DNA of 21,913 nucleotides from positions 1-21,913 of the IMG/VR virus record IMGVR_UViG_3300045973_000831; one strand, 5' to 3'. Origin of the DNA: a virus. The position numbers and the translations under genes are program-made. The notes under the pieces were generated by a model. That model worked only from the letters and a program-made list of their open reading frames with translations. It ran no database searches and was not told where the DNA came from. Shown piece after piece: positions 14,180 through 21,361 of the stretch; the stretch's first letter is position 1; each line of letters opens with the position of its first letter.

Positions 14180-14685
14180 TCGCTGCTGTCCGTACTGCTG
14201 ACGCCTTCTGCCCATGATTGCAGGGCGCTCAGTTGCTCAGCGTTTTGTCGGCAGGCGGTGTAGTTGTCGACTAGGGTGCGGGCAAGGTCTGGAGCGGCAA
14301 CGGGGGCTGCATCAGCAGTGCCGGCGGCTTGGGGAGGCTCACCACGGGCGGCGGCATCGTGCAGCAGGCGGAAACCAGCAGGCAGGTTGCAAGTATCGGT
14401 CGGTACATAAACGGGTATCTCCTGAATGATTTTTTCTGCAGGGGCGCGAACGGCGCGGACGCGATCGACGTACTGGGTGACGACGCGGGTGGTGATTTCG
14501 GCCTGGGCGAATTTGACTTCAGCCGCTTTTTTAACGGCCTGCAGGCGCTCTTTTTCCCAATCTGCACGGACGCTTTCAGCGCCTTTGTGCCAGCTGAATG
14601 CGCCGGCAGCAGAAAGGAGTACGGCAGCGACAGCCCAAGCGGCAAGGTCGCCTGAGATTCCTCCAAAGATCACACCGGGATTCAC
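14176..14685 (-). CDS. i-spanin (Rz / LysB-like lysis protein)
   Basis: 169 aa from a GTG overlapping the endolysin stop (GTGA). One N-terminal membrane helix (residues ~13-31, AAWAVAAVLLSAAGAF) is followed by a charged coiled coil (WEKERLQAVKKAAEVKFAQAE and on) and the TCNLPAGFRLLHDAA motif typical of Rz-type proteins. Inner-membrane spanin subunits pair with an outer-membrane lipoprotein to fuse the membranes at the end of lysis. The lipoprotein partner is nested in another frame of this gene. It sits where P2 has lysB. Confidence 0.85.
   Translation of the reverse strand: MNPGVIFGGISGDLAAWAVAAVLLSAAGAFSWHKGAESVRADWEKERLQAVKKAAEVKFAQAEITTRVVTQYVDRVRAVRAPAEKIIQEIPVYVPTDTCNLPAGFRLLHDAAARGEPPQAAGTADAAPVAAPDLARTLVDNYTACRQNAEQLSALQSWAEGVSSTDSSE
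14271..14408 (-). CDS. o-spanin (Rz1 / LysC-like lipoprotein) nested inside the i-spanin gene
   Basis: 45 aa in a different frame of the i-spanin gene: MYRPILATCLLVSACCTMPP, then a proline-rich tail (VVSLPKPPALLM...). The LVSA|C lipobox puts the lipidated cysteine at residue 15, giving a ~30-residue mature proline-rich lipoprotein, the classic Rz1 design. An AGGAG lies ten bases upstream of the ATG. Fully embedded Rz1 genes are known from lambda, and P2 lysC overlaps lysB similarly. It acts in the outer membrane. Confidence 0.85.
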   Translation of the reverse strand: MYRPILATCLLVSACCTMPPPVVSLPKPPALLMQPPLPLQTLPAP

Positions 14686-15494
14686 GTGGACACCGCTTCG
14701 GGCAGAAATTCCGCAAAGGCGCGGGCGAGTTTGATGTCGTAAAAATTGTCCTTATAGGCCGGGCCGTTGTATATCTTCGCGACTTCGGCCCATTTGAGAC
14801 TTTTCAGGGCTTTATGCAGGGTGGGATCGGCCTTGATGAAGCGGACAAAGGCGTCGAGTTGGGCGGCTTCTGTCGTGCACATTTGACAGACAAATTCGGC
14901 GCAGGATGAATAGCCGAGGGTTTCCCAGTGGAAGCCCATGATTTGAAACTGGCCCCAGCTGCAGGCTTCGTGCGGGATGTCTGGCCATTCGGAAAGTGCC
15001 TGGCGGGCGCTGGCCAGGCGGCTCCATTCGGCCGGGCCGCCGGTATAGCCGCCGCGTTTCTGGCTGATGAGGTTGGGGTAGCGATCGGCGAGTGCTAGAG
15101 CTTGGGGGAAATCGAGGCCAGATTCGCCGAGGCGACGGAAGGCGATGTGCCGTTCGTAAAGGATGATGGGGCGGCCATCGTCGAGAAAGCCGCAACCTTT
15201 GGTTTCGATGGCATTGATGGCCTTGATGGCGGCCAGTTGCACGTCGAGTTCTGCGGCTGCCTTTTCGAGATCTTGCTCTGAAAGGTGCAGGGCGTTTTTT
15301 TTGCCATTGATCAGGGCGGCGATGGTTTTTGGGCCGGCCTGACCATCGACGACGAGGCCGGCCTGTTGCTGGAATAGTTTGACTGCGGTTTCCGTCGCTG
15401 GGCCGTACCAGCCATCAATGCTGACAAGGATGCCAGCGGCCTTGAGCCGCTGTTGCAGCTGGGTGACGTGAGAGCCGGTTTCGCTATGACGCAT
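14682..15494 (-). CDS. Endolysin: peptidoglycan-binding domain + N-acetylmuramidase
   Basis: 270 aa, starting at the ATG with AAGGGA seven bases upstream. Residues ~5-63 are a PG_binding_1 domain (HVTQLQQRLKAAGILV, DGWYGPATETAVKLFQQQAG). Residues ~80-265 match the N-acetylmuramidase (DUF3380/PF11860) family: INAIETKGCGF with the likely catalytic Glu97, DGRPIILYERHIAFRR, NLISQKRGGYTGG, ACSWGQFQIMGFHWETLGY. It cuts the glycan backbone of host murein. It differs in class from the P2 gpK-type endolysin that P2 carries here. No signal peptide, so it depends on a holin. Confidence 0.93.
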   Translation of the reverse strand: MRHSETGSHVTQLQQRLKAAGILVSIDGWYGPATETAVKLFQQQAGLVVDGQAGPKTIAALINGKKNALHLSEQDLEKAAAELDVQLAAIKAINAIETKGCGFLDDGRPIILYERHIAFRRLGESGLDFPQALALADRYPNLISQKRGGYTGGPAEWSRLASARQALSEWPDIPHEACSWGQFQIMGFHWETLGYSSCAEFVCQMCTTEAAQLDAFVRFIKADPTLHKALKSLKWAEVAKIYNGPAYKDNFYDIKLARAFAEFLPEAVST

Positions 15495-15780
15495 GGTGTA
15501 TTCCCTTCTGTTTTGGGTGGATGAGGTGGCGCCGATGACGCTCACAGAAGATAAGTAGGGCGACGCCCGATAGAATGAGCAGGGTGAAAAAGTCGACCGA
15601 TGAACCACTGAAAATGATGAAGATGATGCCGATGGCGCCGCCGGCGAGCATGAGCATGGCGTAGCGGATCATCCAGTGCGTTTTTCCTGTCATTCGGGCG
15701 AGCGCGGGTTCGGTGCGCCAGAGAATGAGGGCGGCACCGAGCAGGGCGGCGAAGTTGATCAGTTGGGCGGTCAGGCTCAT
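15484..15780 (-). CDS. Small membrane protein, probable holin/antiholin
   Basis: 98 aa with about three hydrophobic segments: LINFAALLGAALILW, MIRYAMLMLAGGAIGIIFII and FFTLLILSGVALLIF, and a basic His-rich C-terminus (ERHRRHLIHPKQKG). Start overlaps the preceding membrane gene as ATGA, and the stop lies inside the first codons of the endolysin gene. Short, multi-span, basic-tailed, just before the endolysin: a typical holin profile, but which of the two membrane genes is holin and which is antiholin cannot be told. Confidence 0.7.
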   Translation of the reverse strand: MSLTAQLINFAALLGAALILWRTEPALARMTGKTHWMIRYAMLMLAGGAIGIIFIIFSGSSVDFFTLLILSGVALLIFCERHRRHLIHPKQKGIHHAS

Positions 15781-16136
15781 GCGAGATCCTCCACTTTTTT
15801 CTGTGCGGTTCTGAGTAGGGCTGGCCCGATGACCTTGTGCGTGAGGAAACCGATGGCGAGGGCACAGGGAAAACCGGCAATGACGGCGGTGACCGTATGT
15901 GGCCACCAGTCGAGACCAGTTAGCCAGGTAATCACCGGCGGCGTGAGCCAGGCGGCAACCAGCCCGGCGATGATGGCCGATGAAATGCGGCGGCTGAAGC
16001 TGAGTTCGCCGAGGTAACTGTTGTACCACCAGCAGCCGATGAAGCCGGCGACGAGGAGCATGGGGTGCAGGCCGGTGACAAGGCCGAACGCGGTAAGGCC
16101 ACCGGTCGCAAGTAGGGGGGTCGTTGGTTCCGACAT
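15777..16136 (-). CDS. Small membrane protein, probable holin-region protein
   Basis: 119 aa with three or four hydrophobic segments: GLTAFGLVTGLHPMLLVAGF, SSAIIAGLVAAWLTPPVITW and TVTAVIAGFPCALAIGFL. The C-terminus is helical and charged (LLRTAQKKVEDLA). Follows tail gene X by three bases and overlaps the next membrane gene by ATGA. In P2 the holin gene Y lies directly after X, so this is the positional counterpart; family assignment is by topology and place only. Confidence 0.7.
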   Translation of the reverse strand: MSEPTTPLLATGGLTAFGLVTGLHPMLLVAGFIGCWWYNSYLGELSFSRRISSAIIAGLVAAWLTPPVITWLTGLDWWPHTVTAVIAGFPCALAIGFLTHKVIGPALLRTAQKKVEDLA

Positions 16137-16139
16137 TTT

Positions 16140-16346
16140 TTAATCCCAGAGTTGAATAAGCGTTTTTCCGGCGGTACTGGCCGGGGCGGTGTCGGGCAGG
16201 GTGACGGTCGTACCTTCGGGCAGGATGGGGCCGAGCGCGGCTAGCCCAGGGTTGGCCTCGAGGACTCGTTCGACGACGGCGCTGGTGCCGAGGTGGCGCC
16301 AGCAAAGGCTATCGACGGTGTCGCCCTGGTGCGAGATGGCCTGCAT
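16140..16346 (-). CDS. X: P2 gpX-like tail protein (LysM-type)
   Basis: 68 aa (P2 X is 67). LysM-like opening ISHQGDTVDSLCWRHLGTSA followed by VERVLEANPGLAALGPILPEG and VTLPD is diagnostic for the tail protein X family; in contractile phages these small LysM proteins link tube, hub and baseplate. The start overlaps the L stop by one base (TGATG). Confidence 0.95.
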   Translation of the reverse strand: MQAISHQGDTVDSLCWRHLGTSAVVERVLEANPGLAALGPILPEGTTVTLPDTAPASTAGKTLIQLWD

Positions 16347-16816
16347 CAGATGAGTTCCACGGTGATGCGAGCCCGCCCGGCAATGTCGGCGATGGCATTA
16401 AGGTGGTCGCGCCGGCAGTCCTCGATCGGGTCGATCATGGCATCGGCCCGGCGATCGCCTTTGCCGCTCGTGTCGAAATCGCGCAGGCGCTCGAGGAGGA
16501 GGGCTTTGGTCAGACAGCCGACGGCGCGGTTGTAGCGGTGGACAAGGATGCTGAGGCTGTCGACTTCATCGCCATCAATGGCGGCCAGGGTAGCGTTGCC
16601 GAGCGCGACTTGCTCAAGCCGCCAGACTGAAAGCGATCCGTTGGTACTGGCAATGGCCTCAATGAGCGTGGCGCGCAGACGAGTGGGGGTGACTGTGTTG
16701 TCGATACGCTGTGCCTCCCTGATTTTTACAGGATCGACCGCTGGCCAGAATTCGCTGGATGAAATCGGAAGTTCTGCCGATGGTGGCGTTGGTGCATTGA
16801 TGATCAGATTGGACAT
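16346..16816 (-). CDS. L: P2 gpL-like head completion protein
   Basis: 156 aa from ATG 16816 (P2 L is 169). Family features: EFWPAVDPVKIREAQRIDNT, VTPTRLRATLIEAIASTNGS, then ILVHRYNRAVGCLTKALLLE and the DFDTSGKGDRRADAMIDPIE motif with the RRDHLNAIADI helix. It attaches to the portal after packaging to close the head. The start overlaps the end of the preceding 51-aa gene by 13 bases. In P2 it directly follows M; here a two-gene insert separates them. Confidence 0.95.
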   Translation of the reverse strand: MSNLIINAPTPPSAELPISSSEFWPAVDPVKIREAQRIDNTVTPTRLRATLIEAIASTNGSLSVWRLEQVALGNATLAAIDGDEVDSLSILVHRYNRAVGCLTKALLLERLRDFDTSGKGDRRADAMIDPIEDCRRDHLNAIADIAGRARITVELI

Positions 16817-16959
16817 GGCGCAGGCCTGCAAATCTGTTCTTCCTCGATCTCCCTGTCTTCCGAGGTCACCATGCCTTTTTCGTCAACAAACGACTCAGCC
16901 AGCCAAAGCACCCCGGCCTCGTCGCGGTAGTAGCATTCACCCGTTTTTGCCTTATCCAT
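16804..16959 (-). CDS. Small 51-aa acidic protein, companion of the inserted structural gene
   Basis: ATG at 16959, two bases after the TAA of the large upstream gene; the protein reads MDKAKTGECYYRDEAGVLWL then AESFVDEKGMVTSEDREIEE and ends with a CRPAPC cysteine pair. Start and stop fit exactly between the large gene and L (13-base overlap with L), so it is almost certainly translated by coupling. The YYRDE.G.LW pattern recurs in small phage proteins that follow decoration or tail-surface proteins, as far as I recall. No function assigned. Confidence 0.75.
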   Translation of the reverse strand: MDKAKTGECYYRDEAGVLWLAESFVDEKGMVTSEDREIEEEQICRPAPCPI

Positions 16960-16961
16960 GA

Positions 16962-19430
16962 TTAACCCCATGCCTTAACAGCGACGAAACCGAAAGTTGA
17001 TACGGCACCCTGCGCCGTGACCACCGGCCGGATAAAAGCGGCGGCGACATTACCGACAGTGACCTGAACCGTGCTGTTAGCAACCCCCGCCAGCGTAGAA
17101 CCGGGGATGTCATACCAGCTATTGCCATCTTCCGAGCCTTGCAGCTTGAACGATGCGGGTGTCGTCGATGCGCCAAGATTAAGAATCATCTGAACATTGC
17201 TGCATCCTTCGGAGAACAACACTGCAGTGCTCGCCACCGTAGCAACCGCTGCGGTACTGAGTGTGCTCGTGTAGTCAAACACCCGGCGGATCGGCTTGAC
17301 CGTCGTAAAAGGCCACGTTGTGCGATTGATTGAGCGAGTAATGCTTGCGCCATAAACCAGCGTATGAACGTAGCGAATATATCGGCCGATGGCTTGCAGG
17401 ATCGGGGATCGGTACGCGCCATTCGCTGAGATGCGCGGGAATTGATACGTCGTGACCCAGTTGAGATTGTCTTCAGATTCTTGAATCGAAATATCAACGA
17501 CGCCCGATCCGTTGATCGCTGTCACCGGAATTTCAACCTGATAGCCGCTTCCCAGATCATTTGACGCAGCGGGTGTCGTTGTGACGGTTCCTATCGCCGC
17601 AGCGGCCGCATCAGCCAGTACCAAGATTCCAGGACGCACGTACCAAGCGTTAGCGCCTGATACGCCATTCAGCGTAGTTCCCAATCCCTGTGTCGCGGTT
17701 GATCCGACAGCGCTAACCACCGCAACAGGCAGTGCTTTATCGAGTCGACCCGTACCCGCACCGTCAAGCATCACACGATGCTCAGTCCATTCTTCGACCG
17801 ATACATCATGTATCCGCAGACTCGGCGCAAGGATGATAGAGCCGCCCACCGTAGCCGCCGCCGTATTCGGCACAGGGGAAATACGATTGCCGTAGATGTC
17901 GTAGATCGGCAGAAAATAGGCATTGGTGCCGGCTGATGTAGCAAGCTTCCACAAGCCATCCATATTGGGATCAATGCCGTTGCCCAGGGCGCCGGTGATG
18001 AGGTAGTTACCCGCCATTTCCAAACCCGCCCAGGCGCTTGATCCCACTAAGCGCAGCACCCCCGTGGCGACGTCGTAGGTCCCCGCTACGATGTTATTTG
18101 CTACAAGCCCAGGTTGGTCAAAGGCACTATTGCAAAGGTGCACGCTACCGCCGTTAGACGTTGCGATGACCGCAGTGCCGTGCACAATCGAAAACGAGGT
18201 ATCGCTGAGCCAAGTGATCGGTGTTGAAGTCGTAATCGCGGCGAAATTGACTTGATCCAGCACGCCTTTGATCGTGATGGCCTCACCGTTTACTAGACCA
18301 TGCGGCTCTTTTGTCACGATGACTGCCGTAGCGCTGCCTGATTTTGTAATCGTTAAAATCCGTGCAACCGGGCGCGGCAGCGATTTGGGCATTTGCAAAT
18401 AAAAGCGTGGAGAAAGCGCCTTGTCCTGGCTCGGTTTAACTGTCGACCGAACCACACGTGGCGTAAACACGCCGCTCGAATCAACGGCGCAATCCAAAAT
18501 CGCTGACTCATCAACCCGGCTTTCAAAGCGAAAACGGGAGATGGGTTTAATCTCAATCAAACCGTAATTACCGGCCGCTGTATTGACTGCGCTACTAGCA
18601 AATGCCGTTCGCTGATCGGAGGTCAGCGAGCCTGAAATCTGGCAATCGCCCTCTCCCATTTTCGTAAAAGCGGCGGCATTACCTATGCTACTTGACGAGA
18701 AGCGCAGCCCCACCGCGTGAGTGGCACCCATTGCGTTGTTGAAGAAGCTGATCTTCATCGTGCCGGCCGGCGGCGTCTGCAGGGCGATGGCCGTGCTGGT
18801 ATTCAAAATGGTTTCGTCAACGTAATTGAGGATGAGGCTCTTGCGGTCAAAATCAATGTGCCGAATCGCCGCATTGAACATCGTTTCGTTGGCGTTGCCA
18901 TTACCCGCCGTTGTCTTTGCGCCTGAAATGCAAACCCAATCACCCAGATGCACTGACGTAGGCAGCGCAACTTCGAGCGTCAGGTGAACAAAGGTCCCGG
19001 CTACCCCGGTGTTTGCGCCGATGTAGTCTGCATTATCTTGATACCAAGAGGTCACGTTGATCGGGGAAGGGAGTACATCCAGCGGATCGCCAAAGTTACC
19101 CAACACGGCCCCGGCAAACCAACCTCGGGCGCGACCTGAAAAAGCCAGTTCGCACTCCATCGCCATCGGCATTACGGCGGCTTTTTTGAAATCGAGGTAA
19201 GACAGTTGATCTTCATAGCGCGGATCAGCGACCAGCGCGACGACGGCCTGACCGTTTTCAGTACGACGAAAAGTGAGGCAGTGATTCGGTGCGATGGTCG
19301 GCTTGTACTTTATCAACACCTCGGAGAGGATTGTTACATCGTCTGGGGTGTAATTCACTTCTCCTGAAGTCGGTACGACGTCAGGGCGGTAGAGTTCTTT
19401 TGTATCTCTATCAATCAGGAACACGGTCAT
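16962..19430 (-). CDS. Large beta-rich structural protein inserted between M and L (putative head decoration/adhesin)
   Basis: 822 aa from ATG 19430; a TTG at 19481 with AGGACTG upstream would give 839 aa and has better ribosome spacing, so the start is open. Opening: TVFLIDRDTKELYRPDVVPT. Residues ~357-430 form a 'TxxPHGLxNGxxxTIKGV...' module (EPHGLVNGEAITIKGV ... WLSDTSFSIV) common in phage surface proteins. The C-terminal ~180 residues hold two discoidin-like units, each with an 'ESED/GSEDG..NW/SWY' turn (VDISIQESEDNLNWVTTYQF and FKLQGSEDGNSWYDIPGSTL). There is no signal peptide or membrane span. Canonical P2 has nothing here. Placement among head genes suggests a capsid fibre or decoration with carbohydrate-binding tips; this is inference. 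Confidence 0.8.
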   Translation of the reverse strand: MTVFLIDRDTKELYRPDVVPTSGEVNYTPDDVTILSEVLIKYKPTIAPNHCLTFRRTENGQAVVALVADPRYEDQLSYLDFKKAAVMPMAMECELAFSGRARGWFAGAVLGNFGDPLDVLPSPINVTSWYQDNADYIGANTGVAGTFVHLTLEVALPTSVHLGDWVCISGAKTTAGNGNANETMFNAAIRHIDFDRKSLILNYVDETILNTSTAIALQTPPAGTMKISFFNNAMGATHAVGLRFSSSSIGNAAAFTKMGEGDCQISGSLTSDQRTAFASSAVNTAAGNYGLIEIKPISRFRFESRVDESAILDCAVDSSGVFTPRVVRSTVKPSQDKALSPRFYLQMPKSLPRPVARILTITKSGSATAVIVTKEPHGLVNGEAITIKGVLDQVNFAAITTSTPITWLSDTSFSIVHGTAVIATSNGGSVHLCNSAFDQPGLVANNIVAGTYDVATGVLRLVGSSAWAGLEMAGNYLITGALGNGIDPNMDGLWKLATSAGTNAYFLPIYDIYGNRISPVPNTAAATVGGSIILAPSLRIHDVSVEEWTEHRVMLDGAGTGRLDKALPVAVVSAVGSTATQGLGTTLNGVSGANAWYVRPGILVLADAAAAAIGTVTTTPAASNDLGSGYQVEIPVTAINGSGVVDISIQESEDNLNWVTTYQFPRISANGAYRSPILQAIGRYIRYVHTLVYGASITRSINRTTWPFTTVKPIRRVFDYTSTLSTAAVATVASTAVLFSEGCSNVQMILNLGASTTPASFKLQGSEDGNSWYDIPGSTLAGVANSTVQVTVGNVAAAFIRPVVTAQGAVSTFGFVAVKAWG

Positions 19431-19525
19431 TTCCTTTTTTGGTGGGCGGTGGTCGGCAGGCACTGGCGTCAAAGGAGTCAACCGTCAGTCCTGCCGAGCC
19501 GCCCAGGTGCGGGGTCCGCTCTTTG

Positions 19526-20227
19526 TCAGCCGTTGCTGGTTTCTGCCGATTTCTCGGCGTCGACCGCAGGGGTTGAGTTCTTGATGAGCGTGTCGAGACG
19601 CTCAATGTCTTTTTTCACGCCGACGCGCTGGTCGAGTTCAAGGGCGCGGATGAGCATGGCGCTGGCGGTGCGCAGTTCATTGCTGGCGCGCAGGGTGTAG
19701 CCGTAAGCCTTGTAGAGTTTCGCGCGCACTTCGTCTGGCATGTCGCAACCATCGGTCAAGCTGATCGCCATTTCGAGTGCTTCGAGCAGGGGAATTCGGT
19801 CGGCGTCAGCGGCTTTGATGGCGAAGTCAGCAACCTCTTCGGCTAGTACACAGGGCACGTCGCGCTTGTACTGGTCTGGCATCGTCAGTTTATGACTGAT
19901 GGCGTACCGGCCGATCTGCAGGGCGAGCGGGAAATTGCCGATATCGATGGACCAGACGAAGACGGTCATCAGGACATCATCTTGGCGACCGCTGTCGCTT
20001 TCGAGGACCCCGTTGATCCATGGCAGGTAGTCTGGCAGCAGCTTGGCTTTGACTTCCGCTTTGCGCTCGATGGACTGGACGTTCTTGAGCTGGCGCTTGT
20101 CTTCGGTCAGTTTATAAAGCATCAGTTCGTAGGCCGATGCCGCTTGCGGGTCGATGGCGTCGGTAGCGGTTGCGATCGAGGCGGCTGAGGCTTGCTGAAA
20201 GTGGGCTTTGGCGTGGCTGAGTCTCAC
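19526..20227 (-). CDS. M: P2 gpM-like terminase small (endonuclease) subunit
   Basis: 233 aa (P2 M is 247). With gpP it cuts and packages the genome at cos. Family features: RLSHAKAHFQQASAA opening, YELMLYKLTEDKRQLKNVQS, IERKAEVKAKLLPDYLPWIN, then DDVLMTVFVWSIDIGNFPLA and ALQIGRYAISHKLTMP. GTG start with AAGGA about six bases upstream. In P2-like phages the order N-M-L is fixed; here M is followed by the large inserted gene. Confidence 0.95.
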   Translation of the reverse strand: MRLSHAKAHFQQASAASIATATDAIDPQAASAYELMLYKLTEDKRQLKNVQSIERKAEVKAKLLPDYLPWINGVLESDSGRQDDVLMTVFVWSIDIGNFPLALQIGRYAISHKLTMPDQYKRDVPCVLAEEVADFAIKAADADRIPLLEALEMAISLTDGCDMPDEVRAKLYKAYGYTLRASNELRTASAMLIRALELDQRVGVKKDIERLDTLIKNSTPAVDAEKSAETSNG

Positions 20228-20246
20228 GGTTTTTCCTTTGTGGTTC

Positions 20247-20268
20247 CCGGGCGACAGAGGCCGCCCGG
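20247..20268 (-). other. GC-rich hairpin between N and M
   Basis: CCGGGCG (20247-20253) and CGCCCGG (20262-20268) form a perfect 7-bp all-GC stem with an eight-base loop, 18 bp after the capsid gene stop and about 19 bp before the M start. No T-run follows on the minus strand, so it is not a standard terminator. It could stabilise capsid mRNA or reduce read-through to M. Confidence 0.6.
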
Positions 20269-20286
20269 TGAGTTATCAAGCTGGGG

Positions 20287-21330
20287 TTATGCCCAGCCAC
20301 CAGCGCCGTTCGGCAGTTTTATATTGACTGCAGCACACGAGGCGCCCAGGTCTTCGATCACATACGATTCATTGACGGATTCATAGTTTTCGATCTGATC
20401 ACGCTTGGCGTTGTCGACGATGGTGCGGCGACGTGAGCCGTTCTGCCAGTAAATTGACAGGTTGGAGCCGCCGTTTTTTCCCAGGCGGGTGATGAACAAG
20501 GTGCGGCCCGGGAAGAACGGGATTTCGGCTGCAGCCAGGCCACCGAGGCGCTTGGCGGAGAGCATCTTGTCCAGTTCGTTGGATTCGCTTGGGGTGCTGC
20601 CGTGCTTGGCGACGAGCGGGAAGTATTTCTCGTCGAGCATGTCAGCTGAGACGCAGGCGATGAAGCCGTTGTCGCGGGAATACCAGGGCGATAGCAGGTT
20701 GGAGCGCATGTCGTAGACCAACTCGTCCATGTTTTCGTAGTCACCGCCCGGGCCGACCTTAATTGAGCCGGCTGTAGCGCCTTGTGTCATGTAGCGGGCT
20801 GACGCTTCGACCTGCAGTTTCTTCAGCCAGCCGATATTGACGTCCTGCAGCAGCGGGTTGGTGGCGCGGTTGGTGTTGGCGGCGGCGCTGTTGCCGTGCC
20901 AGCCGATCATCAGACGGTCGCGGCCTTGCTGCTCGATGATGGCATTGCGCATCTTGGTCTGGAAGTCGGGGAACTTGGCCCAAAGGTCGATGGTGTTGTA
21001 ACGGATCGCGGTATCAAAATTGGTCTTCTTACACTCGTACTGGTTGCTGTCGAGCGAGGTCGGGTCGGTGGCCACGCGGTCGGCACTGGTAGTGTCGGTG
21101 CGACTGGCGATGGTGGTGCCGACGGTGAGGCCGATTTTCTCGCCGACCAGCTCGTCGACCGGAATGCTATTGACGTTCATCAGAAAGCCAGAGCTTTCCT
21201 GAATGCGGGCTTCGAGCTTTTGCTCAATGGTCGGTGAGACGGTGAATTGCTCGGTGGCGTTTTGAACGTCGTTAAGTTTAGCTACATCGGCGCGATAGGC
21301 GTTGAACAGCTGGCGGGTTTCTTTTTTCAT
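20287..21330 (-). CDS. N: P2 gpN-like major capsid protein
   Basis: 347 aa from the ATG with AGGAG eight bases upstream (P2 N is 357). Recognisable: MKKETRQLFNAYRADVAKLN, FTVSPTIEQKLEARIQESSG, FLMNVNSIPVDELVGEKIGL, CKKTNFDTAIRYNTIDLWAK, then RDRLMIGWHGNSAA and the C-terminal NYESVNESYVIEDLG. It builds the HK97-fold procapsid; in P2 the N-terminal ~31 residues are removed by the gpO protease. The frame extends further upstream, but the ribosome site fixes this start. Confidence 0.97.
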   Translation of the reverse strand: MKKETRQLFNAYRADVAKLNDVQNATEQFTVSPTIEQKLEARIQESSGFLMNVNSIPVDELVGEKIGLTVGTTIASRTDTTSADRVATDPTSLDSNQYECKKTNFDTAIRYNTIDLWAKFPDFQTKMRNAIIEQQGRDRLMIGWHGNSAAANTNRATNPLLQDVNIGWLKKLQVEASARYMTQGATAGSIKVGPGGDYENMDELVYDMRSNLLSPWYSRDNGFIACVSADMLDEKYFPLVAKHGSTPSESNELDKMLSAKRLGGLAAAEIPFFPGRTLFITRLGKNGGSNLSIYWQNGSRRRTIVDNAKRDQIENYESVNESYVIEDLGASCAAVNIKLPNGAGGWA

Positions 21331-21361
21331 GGGGTGCTCCTGGTGGCGTGTCTTGTGTGGT

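Noticed and set aside
14682-15608. Longer endolysin frame starting at 15608
   Set aside because: The extra N-terminus overlaps the holin-like gene almost entirely and is not peptidoglycan-binding sequence; AAGGGA correctly spaced before 15494 marks the start.
15484-16305. 273-aa minus-strand frame spanning the two membrane genes and X
   Set aside because: The N-terminal part is Arg/Pro/His-rich out-of-frame noise; only its last 98 residues are the real membrane protein.
18075-18096. GTCGTA...TACGAT inverted repeat resembling the late-promoter dyad
   Set aside because: The spacer is 9 rather than 11, one arm is imperfect, there is no TATGAC box at the right distance and it lies in the middle of a coding region.
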